A stretch of 64,000 bases of DNA from Edaphobacter sp. 4G125 (lineage in GTDB: Bacteria > Acidobacteriota > Terriglobia > Terriglobales > Acidobacteriaceae). Below the pieces are notes generated by a model. That model did no database searches. It worked only from the letters and a program-made list of their open reading frames with translations, and was not told the DNA's origin. Below are positions 27,907 to 35,215 of this stretch, in pieces. The DNA lies in NCBI RefSeq assembly GCF_014274685.1, contig NZ_CP060393.1:2849501-2913500 (forward strand). The letters run 5' to 3'. The translations under genes were made by a program, and so were the position numbers. Positions within the stretch are counted from its first letter, which is position 1. Each line of letters opens with the position of its first letter.

Positions 27907-27946
27907 GATGGTCGACAATCTACACATTGCAATCAAAGATTGTCAA
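27907..27946 (-). promoter_or_regulatory. Promoter with overlapping GntR-type operator before the second receptor
   Basis: On the minus strand: TTGACA (27941-27946), 17 nt, GTAGATTGTCGAC; operator GATTGTC|GACCATC (27907-27920). The core and the spacing to the -35 are identical to the promoter at 14529. The word GATTGTCAATC at 27938-27948, overlapping the -35, is a further near-palindrome that could be an accessory half-spaced site. Confidence 0.75.
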
Positions 27947-28149
27947 TCCCTAACCGCAAAAACAAATCGCGACGATTAAAGAGGTTTAAATTCTGGTTTT
28001 GAAGATTCCAGTTTGTTCGTAGGAGATCGAGGGTTGGTGCAAAGCGAGCATCGTCTAACGCAGTTACTTTATAATCGCGCTTCAAATGTATCGAGGCGCA
28101 ATTTCATCTCTTTCGGCCATCAAAACGCCGTAGGCTCAATAAGAAATTT
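27947..28149. other. Intergenic stretch, nothing recognised
   Basis: Between the receptor promoter and the hpf terminator no gene or further signal is supported; short open frames here lack ribosome sites and family resemblance. Confidence 0.4.
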
Positions 28150-28180
28150 ATGGCCGCAGCATCTCCAATGCTGCGGCCAT
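28150..28180 (-). terminator. Terminator after hpf
   Basis: Perfect 13-bp stem ATGGCCGCAGCAT / ATGCTGCGGCCAT with loop CTCCA, 26 bp past the hpf stop, followed on the minus strand by AAATTTCTT. Confidence 0.8.
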
Positions 28181-28206
28181 ACCGGATCGATATTCAAATA
28201 ACATTG

Positions 28207-28842
28207 CTACGGAACTTCAATCAACTCCATCTTTCCATCGCGTTTTCGATGGAGCACCATGGCTTGGCCATCGTGGTCACGGAAGACAAAGACTTCGCGA
28301 TCGCGAAAAGCTGCTTCCTTGACAGCTTCCTCCAAGGACATCGGACGAAGTGCAATCCCATCTTTTGAACGAACAAGATGAGGCTCTTCCAAAGGAGACT
28401 CTGATGGAAAAGAGTGAACCAGCATCGGAACAGCCTTCCGAGCTGAGCCATTTTTGGAAATCATCGACTTTTCAATCCGCTGTACCTTGAGTGCCCCTGA
28501 ACCATTCGTGGGCTCAGCAAGAGCCACCTCTCTTACACCTTCTTTAGCATGCCGTTTGATCGTTGTTTTCTTCTTCTTATAGCGAATCGCCTGCTTTTCA
28601 AGGGCCGCTAAAGCATCGCGAAGGGCCATTTCCAGATCGGTGGACTCACAGGCTGCCACCAGTTTTAGGTTCCTCGTCTGGACAGTTAACTCTGCAATGC
28701 GACGATATTTTTCTGTGGTCAGAATCACGTGAACGCTGCCCGCATCCCCAATAATCCTGGAGATTCGATCCAGCCCCGCTTCCGTTTGTGCCTTGAGTTT
28801 TTTGGTGATCGTCGTCTGCCTGCCGGTGTAATCAACGTTCAT
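28207..28842 (-). CDS. hpf: Ribosome hibernation promoting factor, long form
   Basis: 211 residues from the ATG at 28842, which gives the family start MNVDYTGRQTTITKKL and has GAGG 8 nt upstream; in-frame codons up to 28878 are possible but unlikely. N-terminal S30AE domain ~1-95 (VHVILTTEKYRRIAELTVQTRNLKLVAACESTDLEMALRDALAALEKQAIRYKKK), a basic linker, then the C-terminal dimerisation domain ~150-211 (HLVRSKDGIALRPMSLEEAVKEAAFRDREVFVFRDHDGQAMVLHRKRDGKMELIEV). Long HPF pairs two 70S ribosomes into inactive 100S dimers in stationary phase. It follows rpoN by 32 bp, the classical rpoN-hpf order, and a terminator ends the unit. Confidence 0.95.
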   Translation of the reverse strand: MNVDYTGRQTTITKKLKAQTEAGLDRISRIIGDAGSVHVILTTEKYRRIAELTVQTRNLKLVAACESTDLEMALRDALAALEKQAIRYKKKKTTIKRHAKEGVREVALAEPTNGSGALKVQRIEKSMISKNGSARKAVPMLVHSFPSESPLEEPHLVRSKDGIALRPMSLEEAVKEAAFRDREVFVFRDHDGQAMVLHRKRDGKMELIEVP

Positions 28843-28874
28843 CACGGTACCTCGTGTGGACATATTACGCTCGT

Positions 28875-30545
28875 TCAACGAATCCGGCGCTGATGAGTAC
28901 TCGGAATTTGCATATCTTCCCGATATTTCGCAACGGTTCTTCGTGTCACTTGAATTCCCTGCCGCTGCAACTCCGCTGCCAGCTGATCATCGGTGAGCGG
29001 CTTACGCGGATCTTCTTCCTCAATCAGCTTCTTGACCTTTCGCTTAAGTAGAATCAAGGGAAGGTCTCCACCCTCGGGACCATTGACGCCTTCGGAAAAG
29101 AAGAATCGAAGTTCATAGACCCCCTGTGGGGTATGCACATACTTATTCGCCACCGCGCGGCTGACCGTGGAAGGATGGACGCCGATCTCTTCGGCTACCT
29201 CCTTGATCATCATCGGCTTCAGCGCGTCCACCCCATGTTCCAGAAATTCTGTCTGCCGACGCACGATGACCTCGCAGGTTCGCACAATCGTGTTCTTTCG
29301 CTGTTCGATATTACGCAACAGTTGAATTGCCGACTTGTAGCGTTCCTTCACATACTCCTTAACCTCTTTTTCGGTCTGCTTTTCCTGAAGCATGCGTCGA
29401 TAGCTATGATTGAGTCGAAGAGCCGGCATATCCTCTTCATTGACCATCACGACGTATTGGTCTTCTCGTTTGACGAATGCCACATCCGGTTCAATCAGGC
29501 GCGTCTCTGTATGGTTGTAACGTTGTCCTGGACGAGGATCGAGCGAACGGATCAGGTCAACTGCTGCCTGTGTCTCCTCAGGCGAACGGCCACAACTACG
29601 CGTCAGCTCGCGCATATCCTTCTTCTGGAGAAGCGGAAGACAGTTTTCAACGATATGTGCGGCGATCGTGAAGAGGTCTTCTCGATCGGTTACTGAAGAG
29701 TGGCCATCCCCTGCGGCAGCCGCCTCCTGCTGACGTCGCAGGACCAAGGCTGCCTCTTCTCGCTGGGCTCCTATCTGAATCAGCAGACACTCCCGCAGGT
29801 CGCACGCTCCCACACCCACTGGATCCAGACGATGGATAATCGCTCGCGCCCGGGTTACCGCCGCAGAAAACAATTCGCGTTCCGATAGATCTGCTGAAGC
29901 AGCCATTTGTACTGTCGGCGCTTCCTCCTCGGTCTCTTCCACAATGGCGTCTGCTTGAGGCTCCCGACGCTTTGCCCCAGTCTCGAAGGGAATCGGCGAT
30001 GGAAGTGGGCTGCGCTTTGCTTCCAGAAGCAGAGCGAGCAGTTCTTCTTCCGTTGCAGTCAAGTATCCGTTTTCGTTCAGGTTGCCAATGATCAGTTCAG
30101 CTGCCGCCCGAACTTCCGGCTCCAGGGTGAGGGATCCCAACTGCCAAAGGAGGTGATCGCTCAAAGTACTTGGCTGCGACAGAAAGTTCTCGAAGGAAGG
30201 CTTATCGTATTCTTCGAAGTTGGAAGCCGTCCGGAAGCCCGGATCGAGATACTCCTGAAAGTAATTCCCGAAGTCAATCTCTTCGAATGGATCCTTTTCT
30301 TTCTCCCCCTGGGCAACGGCTTCTTCCGCTGAACGCTCGAGATCACCTTCCATTCCAGATCTCTCTTCAAGACTGATCGAATGGTCCTCAATCTCTTCAA
30401 GTACTGGATTTTCAACAATTTCTGCGTTAATCATCTCCTTGAGCTCTAATTTATTCAAGGCAAGCACACTGACCATCTGCACCAGGCCAGGTGTAAGCAC
30501 CTGGCGTTGGGAGACTTTCAAATTGAGCTTTGGCTGCAGGAGCAC
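28875..30545 (-). CDS. rpoN: RNA polymerase sigma-54 factor
   Basis: 556 residues, longer than the E. coli protein (477), mainly through an acidic linker at ~60-120 and insertions around 180-290. Region I (LNLKVSQRQVLTPGLVQMVSVLALNKLELKEMINAEIVENPVLEE) contacts enhancer-binding ATPases. The core-binding region follows. The DNA-binding part holds the helix-turn-helix MIKEVAEEIGVHPSTVSRAVANKYVHTPQGVYELRFFFSEG and the RpoN box as TRRTVAKYRE (family ARRTVAKYRE). It directs transcription from -24/-12 promoters and needs activator ATPases, none of which are encoded in this window. Cotranscribed with hpf. Upstream lies lptB, 196 bp away on the same strand, so linkage to the lpt genes is possible. 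Confidence 0.96.
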   Translation of the reverse strand: MLLQPKLNLKVSQRQVLTPGLVQMVSVLALNKLELKEMINAEIVENPVLEEIEDHSISLEERSGMEGDLERSAEEAVAQGEKEKDPFEEIDFGNYFQEYLDPGFRTASNFEEYDKPSFENFLSQPSTLSDHLLWQLGSLTLEPEVRAAAELIIGNLNENGYLTATEEELLALLLEAKRSPLPSPIPFETGAKRREPQADAIVEETEEEAPTVQMAASADLSERELFSAAVTRARAIIHRLDPVGVGACDLRECLLIQIGAQREEAALVLRRQQEAAAAGDGHSSVTDREDLFTIAAHIVENCLPLLQKKDMRELTRSCGRSPEETQAAVDLIRSLDPRPGQRYNHTETRLIEPDVAFVKREDQYVVMVNEEDMPALRLNHSYRRMLQEKQTEKEVKEYVKERYKSAIQLLRNIEQRKNTIVRTCEVIVRRQTEFLEHGVDALKPMMIKEVAEEIGVHPSTVSRAVANKYVHTPQGVYELRFFFSEGVNGPEGGDLPLILLKRKVKKLIEEEDPRKPLTDDQLAAELQRQGIQVTRRTVAKYREDMQIPSTHQRRIR

Positions 30546-30741
30546 GTTTCAGGTCCCTCAGAATTTACTGCACGATCATAGGCGAATCCCCCGGCATGGC
30601 CTAATACATTTCAACTGAAGCACATCTGCCGAGTATCCAACGATTTGTTTTAAACTTAATCTGCCTCGAGTTTATCGCGACCTGTTCCATCCAGAACTGT
30701 GTCGCTGTGAGCACTGTTTTACAACAGAAGTTGTAATAGCT

Positions 30742-31470
30742 CTAATCCATCGAAAACTTCTCTCCCAGGTAAATCTTACGGACTTCTGGATCTCGCCCCA
30801 GATCTCCAGGAGTGCCCGCACGGAATATCTTTCCTTCATTAATGATATACGCGCGATCGGTCACAGACAGGGTTTCGCGCACATTGTGATCCGTAATCAA
30901 GACCCCGATTCCTGCCCGTTTGAGGTCGAAGATAATCTGCTGCAAATCGATCACAGCGATCGGGTCGATCCCGGAAAAAGGTTCGTCCAATAAAATGAAC
31001 GCCGGATTGATTGCCAGGCAGCGAGCGATCTCCACTCGTCTTCTCTCGCCACCACTCAAGGCGTAACCATGCGTCTTGCGAACATGGGCAAGATTTAACT
31101 GCTCAATCAGCTTTTCGGTACGGGTTCTTCTCGCCTCCCAGCTGAGCTGCTGGGTTTCAAGTACAGCCAGAATGTTGTCTTCCACCGAGAGCTTACGGAA
31201 GACCGAGGGTTCCTGGGGCAAATAGCTGATCCCATAATTACGAGCCCGTAGATACATCGGAAGCCGCGTAATATCGTCACCATCGGCGAGTACCCGACCA
31301 GCATCCGGCCTGACCAGACCGACAATCATATAGAAACTGGTCGTTTTGCCCGCGCCGTTTGGCCCAAGCAGACCGACGACCTCGCCCTGCTCAATCTTCA
31401 GGCTTACCCCTCTTACTACCTGGCGGCCGCCATACGACTTACCAATCTCTTCCGTCGATAGCGTCCTCAT
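30742..31470 (-). CDS. lptB: LPS export ABC transporter ATP-binding protein
   Basis: 242-residue ABC ATPase: Walker [14 protein letters not shown] (~35-47), Q-loop [18 protein letters not shown], signature [15 protein letters not shown], Walker [17 protein letters not shown], and switch His in [10 protein letters not shown]. The pattern FRKLSV and [11 protein letters not shown] is typical of LptB. It powers extraction of lipopolysaccharide from the inner membrane together with LptF/LptG and LptC. Its start overlaps the stop of the LptC/LptA-type gene by four bases (ATGA at 31467-31470), so translation is coupled. The matching permease, as a double-module gene, is at 62333. Confidence 0.95.
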   Translation of the reverse strand: MRTLSTEEIGKSYGGRQVVRGVSLKIEQGEVVGLLGPNGAGKTTSFYMIVGLVRPDAGRVLADGDDITRLPMYLRARNYGISYLPQEPSVFRKLSVEDNILAVLETQQLSWEARRTRTEKLIEQLNLAHVRKTHGYALSGGERRRVEIARCLAINPAFILLDEPFSGIDPIAVIDLQQIIFDLKRAGIGVLITDHNVRETLSVTDRAYIINEGKIFRAGTPGDLGRDPEVRKIYLGEKFSMD

Positions 31471-33947
31471 CGTTCTCTCTTCACTCGCGTCTCCGTGCGA
31501 ACCCTGGGCCCTGTACCGCTCGTCTCTCCATTAGAAATCACAACGCTCTCATCCTGCTGACGGAAGCGAAGTTCTTTTCCCGTAACGGTACCTCGCGTTG
31601 CATCCATCACCTTGGGTGGCTGCACGTCGGTTCCTGTCAGAACAAAGACGCCATCGGAACCCGTATAAGTCAGCTGGTCTCCTGTGGCGCGCCTCCCCAT
31701 CTGTGTAATCTCGATTGAACCGTTGACAACAACGCGTTCTACCGCTCCCCCGAAGAGATCCGGGTTGACCGCCGATGCGTTCTTCTTCCCGGGCGTCGAT
31801 TGCATATATGCCGTCGCCTGTCGACCCTGCATGACACCGTCAGCGCTCTCCACCTTGACCCCACCCGTAAATTGGGCTGTGTGGTCCTCCGAGGAGTACA
31901 CCATCTCCCGGCTGCCGATTCGGACCACGGCAGGTTCTCGTAACTTTGTACCGATTCCTGCTGCCGATGCACCATTCTGACTAGGTACCTCCGAGGAACC
32001 AACACTCACCAGAACGGTATGAACCGCCATAGGCGCTCCATGATCGTGCGCAGTCAATCTTCCCTGCTTCCGCTCCAATTCAAGAACGGGAGCCTCGATC
32101 TGTGAGCCTCCCTGCCAAATTCTGGCAGCACTTCCTGCCTTTCCATAAAAGATGACCTTATCGCTGGCCTTATCAACATCGGCACGGACCGCCAGAACAT
32201 GCAGAGCTTCCCCTTTTTCTCCTTGCCGATAGCTTCCTTTGATTGCTCCATCCGCAGCAGCATTGCCTGTCTTCTGGTCCACGACAACCTGGTTTGCCCA
32301 TAAGACACCGTCAGTGCTTTGCATTTGGACAGAACCGCTCAGCGTCAGGTGCTGACTCTTACCGTCATAGACAGCCTTTTCCGCTGTAGCTTTATCAGTC
32401 TGAATTCCGGTCTGTCCCGGTTTAGCTGGCGTAGTACGCGTGGTAATCACATGTCCCTGCTGAACCGCAGTCGCAATCTCGTTCCCGATGCCGACGGGTG
32501 CTCCCGACGATGCCCCAGGAGAATGACGGAAAGTCACATGAAGCGCATCGCCAGAACTCGTCTGCACGGTACCATCTTCACTTTTTTGTTCGAGCCTTGT
32601 ATTTCCATTCCCTGTCACTTCATCGAGTCTCGATCGCCCAGCCTGCAGGATGAACTGCGCTGTCAGTACATCGCCGGCAAGAGCATTGGCTCGCTGACCC
32701 GAGCCAGCCTTTACTGAATCCACCACTTTCAGCCGCGCGCCTCCACTGGCTTTGGCACTCTGCATCCATGTCTTTCCATGACCATCATTCGCCAAAGCTA
32801 CTTCGACTGTGTCGGCTGCAAGGTTCCGCTCACTTGCGATGGACTTCGGGAGACCCGGAGAAAGCTTTTCGTTCAAGTGGACTGCTCCCACCAGAACGGC
32901 CTTCATAGCCTCTCCTTGCTTATTAAATGCCAGTCTCATCTCTGCGGCTTCTCCATCCGCCTGCCGTTGTTCATCTTTGGAGGTATAACGGACCCCACCC
33001 CACATCCGGATGGACTGGGGTTTATTCGCTTCACTCAACACGGCCTCGCCACGCGGAGCCACCATTTGTGAACCATCACCATCCGTCACGGTTACACCAT
33101 CTTCGCCTGTCAGATGCTCCACCGAGCCGTCTGTGCGTAGAAATGCGATGGCCTTTCGTGCTGCGATGGTCTGCCGTGCGCCGATTCCATCCTTTTCACC
33201 GTTCACCGTTACATACTTTGCCTGAGTAAGCAGTACTTTACGATTCGTACGGTCGAGTTCGGCATGAGCAGCCGTAAGCAGAGCAGGTTCTCCTTTTTCT
33301 AAGCCGCTAACCTTCACGTCGGAGTGCAGCACGAGCATACCGGTATCCGCGTTGTAATCAGCCCCATCTGCCTGTCCAGTCAGGCCGTTGTACTCAAAAT
33401 CAATCTGTTGATCGGTCGCAGCAACACCCAGTTTTTGCAAATAAACCAGGCCGCTGGTCTTTACATGTAAAAGCTGTGAATCGGCTGGCTCCGGCTCATT
33501 TGCTCGATCCGCTTTCGCTTCTTTTCCTGCGCTATTCATCGTCTGTGCGGGAGCCTGCAAATCAAGATGGACCTCCCCCATCGCCCGCACGACTCCTGCG
33601 GCTTGATCTAGTTCAAACTCCTTGCCATAGATACGATCCACGCGGTTCTTCTGGTCCTCACCATTTCCGTAGACCGACACCGCGACATCGCGCAACGTAT
33701 ATTTGCCGTCTTTGCGTTGGATCGCCTTCGCAGCATGGACGGTAAATATCGTTCTTCCCTTAACGGTCTGTGACCAGGTAAAGGAGTTCGCTTCCTGCTG
33801 AATATCCGCACCGAGTTTCCGCGGGAGTTCTGTAAGGATGCGGCGAGCACGATAGTGTCCGTACGTGAGAAAACCTGCAACGACCAGAACCAGGAGGCCT
33901 GCCCCCGCAAGTAACCATCTCCGCAGCCTTTCCACTGAAACATTCAT
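31467..33947 (-). CDS. LptC/LptA (OstA-like) fusion protein of LPS transport
   Basis: 826 residues. One N-terminal transmembrane helix ([24 protein letters not shown], ~9-32), then an LptC-type periplasmic beta-jellyroll (residues ~33-200: [27 protein letters not shown]) and several OstA/LptA-type strand repeats up to the end (e.g. [129 protein letters not shown]). Separate LptC and LptA are each under 210 residues, so this is a giant fusion that could by itself span much of the periplasm as the LPS bridge. First gene of the pair with lptB. Divergent from the hypothetical gene at 34036. Confidence 0.88.
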   Translation of the reverse strand: MNVSVERLRRWLLAGAGLLVLVVAGFLTYGHYRARRILTELPRKLGADIQQEANSFTWSQTVKGRTIFTVHAAKAIQRKDGKYTLRDVAVSVYGNGEDQKNRVDRIYGKEFELDQAAGVVRAMGEVHLDLQAPAQTMNSAGKEAKADRANEPEPADSQLLHVKTSGLVYLQKLGVAATDQQIDFEYNGLTGQADGADYNADTGMLVLHSDVKVSGLEKGEPALLTAAHAELDRTNRKVLLTQAKYVTVNGEKDGIGARQTIAARKAIAFLRTDGSVEHLTGEDGVTVTDGDGSQMVAPRGEAVLSEANKPQSIRMWGGVRYTSKDEQRQADGEAAEMRLAFNKQGEAMKAVLVGAVHLNEKLSPGLPKSIASERNLAADTVEVALANDGHGKTWMQSAKASGGARLKVVDSVKAGSGQRANALAGDVLTAQFILQAGRSRLDEVTGNGNTRLEQKSEDGTVQTSSGDALHVTFRHSPGASSGAPVGIGNEIATAVQQGHVITTRTTPAKPGQTGIQTDKATAEKAVYDGKSQHLTLSGSVQMQSTDGVLWANQVVVDQKTGNAAADGAIKGSYRQGEKGEALHVLAVRADVDKASDKVIFYGKAGSAARIWQGGSQIEAPVLELERKQGRLTAHDHGAPMAVHTVLVSVGSSEVPSQNGASAAGIGTKLREPAVVRIGSREMVYSSEDHTAQFTGGVKVESADGVMQGRQATAYMQSTPGKKNASAVNPDLFGGAVERVVVNGSIEITQMGRRATGDQLTYTGSDGVFVLTGTDVQPPKVMDATRGTVTGKELRFRQQDESVVISNGETSGTGPRVRTETRVKRER

Positions 33948-34035
33948 GATCTGGACCGTCTGTTTATCTTCTCATCTCTATATGGAGAAAGCGCCTCCAG
34001 CTCTTTTCTTCCTTCCCCACCTGTACACTAGGGAT

Positions 34036-34686
34036 ATGGCCGACCAGCTTTATCTCAGCCTCTGGTTTCCGAATTTTCGCTTTGAAGCCCTTCCGGTAGC
34101 TCTAATCTCTGTCCTCCGGCAATTTACGCTCGTCAGTGGCGAAAAACGGGTGTCGGCAGCCTCGGTCTACCCCATCGATTTCACTGAATCGCCGATCTAC
34201 CAACGCATCTACGTCAACGACGATCGCGCTGAGTCCACAGAAAGCTCCATCATCGAAAATGCTGTCAAAGAAGCCACCGAACAGTTCCATGAAGATATGG
34301 CTTATGAGTTCGAGATGAAGTGGAATCTCTGGATGCCGGAAAGTAATCCTGCTCCACTGGCGGAAGCAGCCCTCGATGTCCTCTGGCGCCCCCACCCCTC
34401 AACGGTAAAGGTTATCGGCTTTGGCCCGGAGTTCGACCGCGGAGCCTATGAACAGAACGGCCATATCCGCGTTGACTTCGGCCTGGACACCCCATGGGTC
34501 ATGGATGAGGAAACCGGAGTCGATCTGGATGAAGAGGCAAAGAAACATATCCAGCAAAATGTTGAAATGCTGCTCGCCTTCACCTTATCTGTCGAGAAAA
34601 ACTCTGGAATCTCAGGCCGCCTGCTGTGGACAGAATCCGGCGAGCCTCTCGCCGAGAAGCTTCGTACTCGGCTCTCCCTGAATTAG
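34036..34686 (+). CDS. Conserved hypothetical protein, cytoplasmic
   Basis: 216 residues from the ATG at 34036 (preceded by TAGGG). No family recognised, no signal peptide and no membrane helix. It is acidic, with Trp and aromatic residues spread along it (LYLSLWFPNF, MAYEFEMKWNLWMPE, LWRPHPSTVKVIGFGPEFD, GHIRVDFGLDTPWVMDEETGVDLDEEAKKHIQQNVEMLLAFTLSVEKNSG). The ordered spacing and normal codon use support a real gene. It lies divergently to the lpt pair and directly before tRNA-Leu. The frame continues upstream to 33865, but those residues overlap the lptC start and look non-coding. Confidence 0.7.
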   Translation: MADQLYLSLWFPNFRFEALPVALISVLRQFTLVSGEKRVSAASVYPIDFTESPIYQRIYVNDDRAESTESSIIENAVKEATEQFHEDMAYEFEMKWNLWMPESNPAPLAEAALDVLWRPHPSTVKVIGFGPEFDRGAYEQNGHIRVDFGLDTPWVMDEETGVDLDEEAKKHIQQNVEMLLAFTLSVEKNSGISGRLLWTESGEPLAEKLRTRLSLN

Positions 34687-34713
34687 CATGGGAGAGGCTA
34701 CTCCTTCCTATAC

Positions 34714-34802
34714 GCCCGGATGGCGAAATCGGCAGACGCAGCGGACTTAAAATCCGCGGACCTGAAAGGGTTGTGGGGGTTCAAGTCCCCCTCCGGGCAC
34801 CA
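34714..34802 (+). tRNA. tRNA-Leu (UAA)
   Basis: Acceptor GCCCGGA / TCCGGGC, anticodon stem GCGGA/TCCGC with loop CTTAAAA (anticodon TAA), a long variable arm typical of tRNA-Leu, T-arm GGGGGTTCAAGTCCCCC, and encoded CCA at 34800-34802. Confidence 0.97.
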
Positions 34803-34915
34803 TTCATCGATGAAAAACATTTGCTGGATTTAAGAAATAGTTTGCGTGTCCAAACTGGGCCAAGCCGCTTGTTTTCATCAGGAAAGAATCGCAACATATC
34901 CACAACATATAGTCA

Positions 34916-34944
34916 TTGACCTGAAACATTACCCTTGTTATAGT
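34916..34944 (+). promoter_or_regulatory. Promoter of the B12-riboswitch-nrdAB transcript
   Basis: TTGACC (34916-34921), 17 nt, TATAGT (34939-34944): close to the sigma-70 consensus. The expected start point (~34951) coincides with the first base of the riboswitch. Two direct CAACATAT words (34892-34899 and 34903-34910) lie upstream, 11 bp apart; they do not match an NrdR box pair convincingly. Confidence 0.8.
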
Positions 34945-34949
34945 GAGTG

Positions 34950-35122
34950 AACTTCACGGTGTCCTGACCTGCTCGGTCAGGGCTGAAAAGGGAATCCGGT
35001 GAAAATCCGGAGCTGCCCCGCAGCGGTAAGCAGGAACGAAAGCTCCACCATGGCACTGGCTGAAAAGCTGGGAAGCCGGAGCAAGTAGGTAGCCTGCAGA
35101 GTCCGAAGACCTGCCTTGAAGC
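34950..35122 (+). ncRNA. Cobalamin (B12) riboswitch before nrdA
   Basis: The B12 aptamer is recognised by AAAGGGAATCCGGTGAAAATCCGG, GCTGCCCCGCAGCGGTAAGCAGGAACGAAAG, the GCACTGG...CTGGGAAGCC arm and the terminal box AGTCCGAAGACCTGCC. Closing bases CTTCA (34952-34956) and TGAAG (35117-35121) can pair. B12 binding to such aptamers lowers expression. Controlling a class I reductase suggests that a B12-dependent class II enzyme also exists in the genome. Confidence 0.95.
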
Positions 35123-35131
35123 GATTTCACA

Positions 35132-35210
35132 CACCTCCGAGGGGAAGGTGCGGTGGTTGCGCTTGCTTTCAGCAGACGTCTCCGCTTCATCCGCTCGGGG
35201 AAAAGGAGAC
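35132..35210 (+). promoter_or_regulatory. Two consecutive Shine-Dalgarno-burying hairpins between riboswitch and nrdA
   Basis: Hairpin 1: CACCTCC (35132-35138) pairs with GGGGAAGGTG (35141-35150, one bulged A), burying a Shine-Dalgarno 4 nt before an in-frame GTG at 35153. Hairpin 2: GTCTCC (35178-35183) pairs with GGAGAC (35205-35210), burying the Shine-Dalgarno of the ATG at 35216. The metE leader has the same two-step design. Confidence 0.6.
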
Positions 35211-35215
35211 TCCCC

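Noticed and set aside
34890..34912. NrdR box pair before nrdA
   Set aside because: Two CAACATAT words are direct repeats 11 bp apart and do not match the 16-bp NrdR palindrome or its usual spacing.
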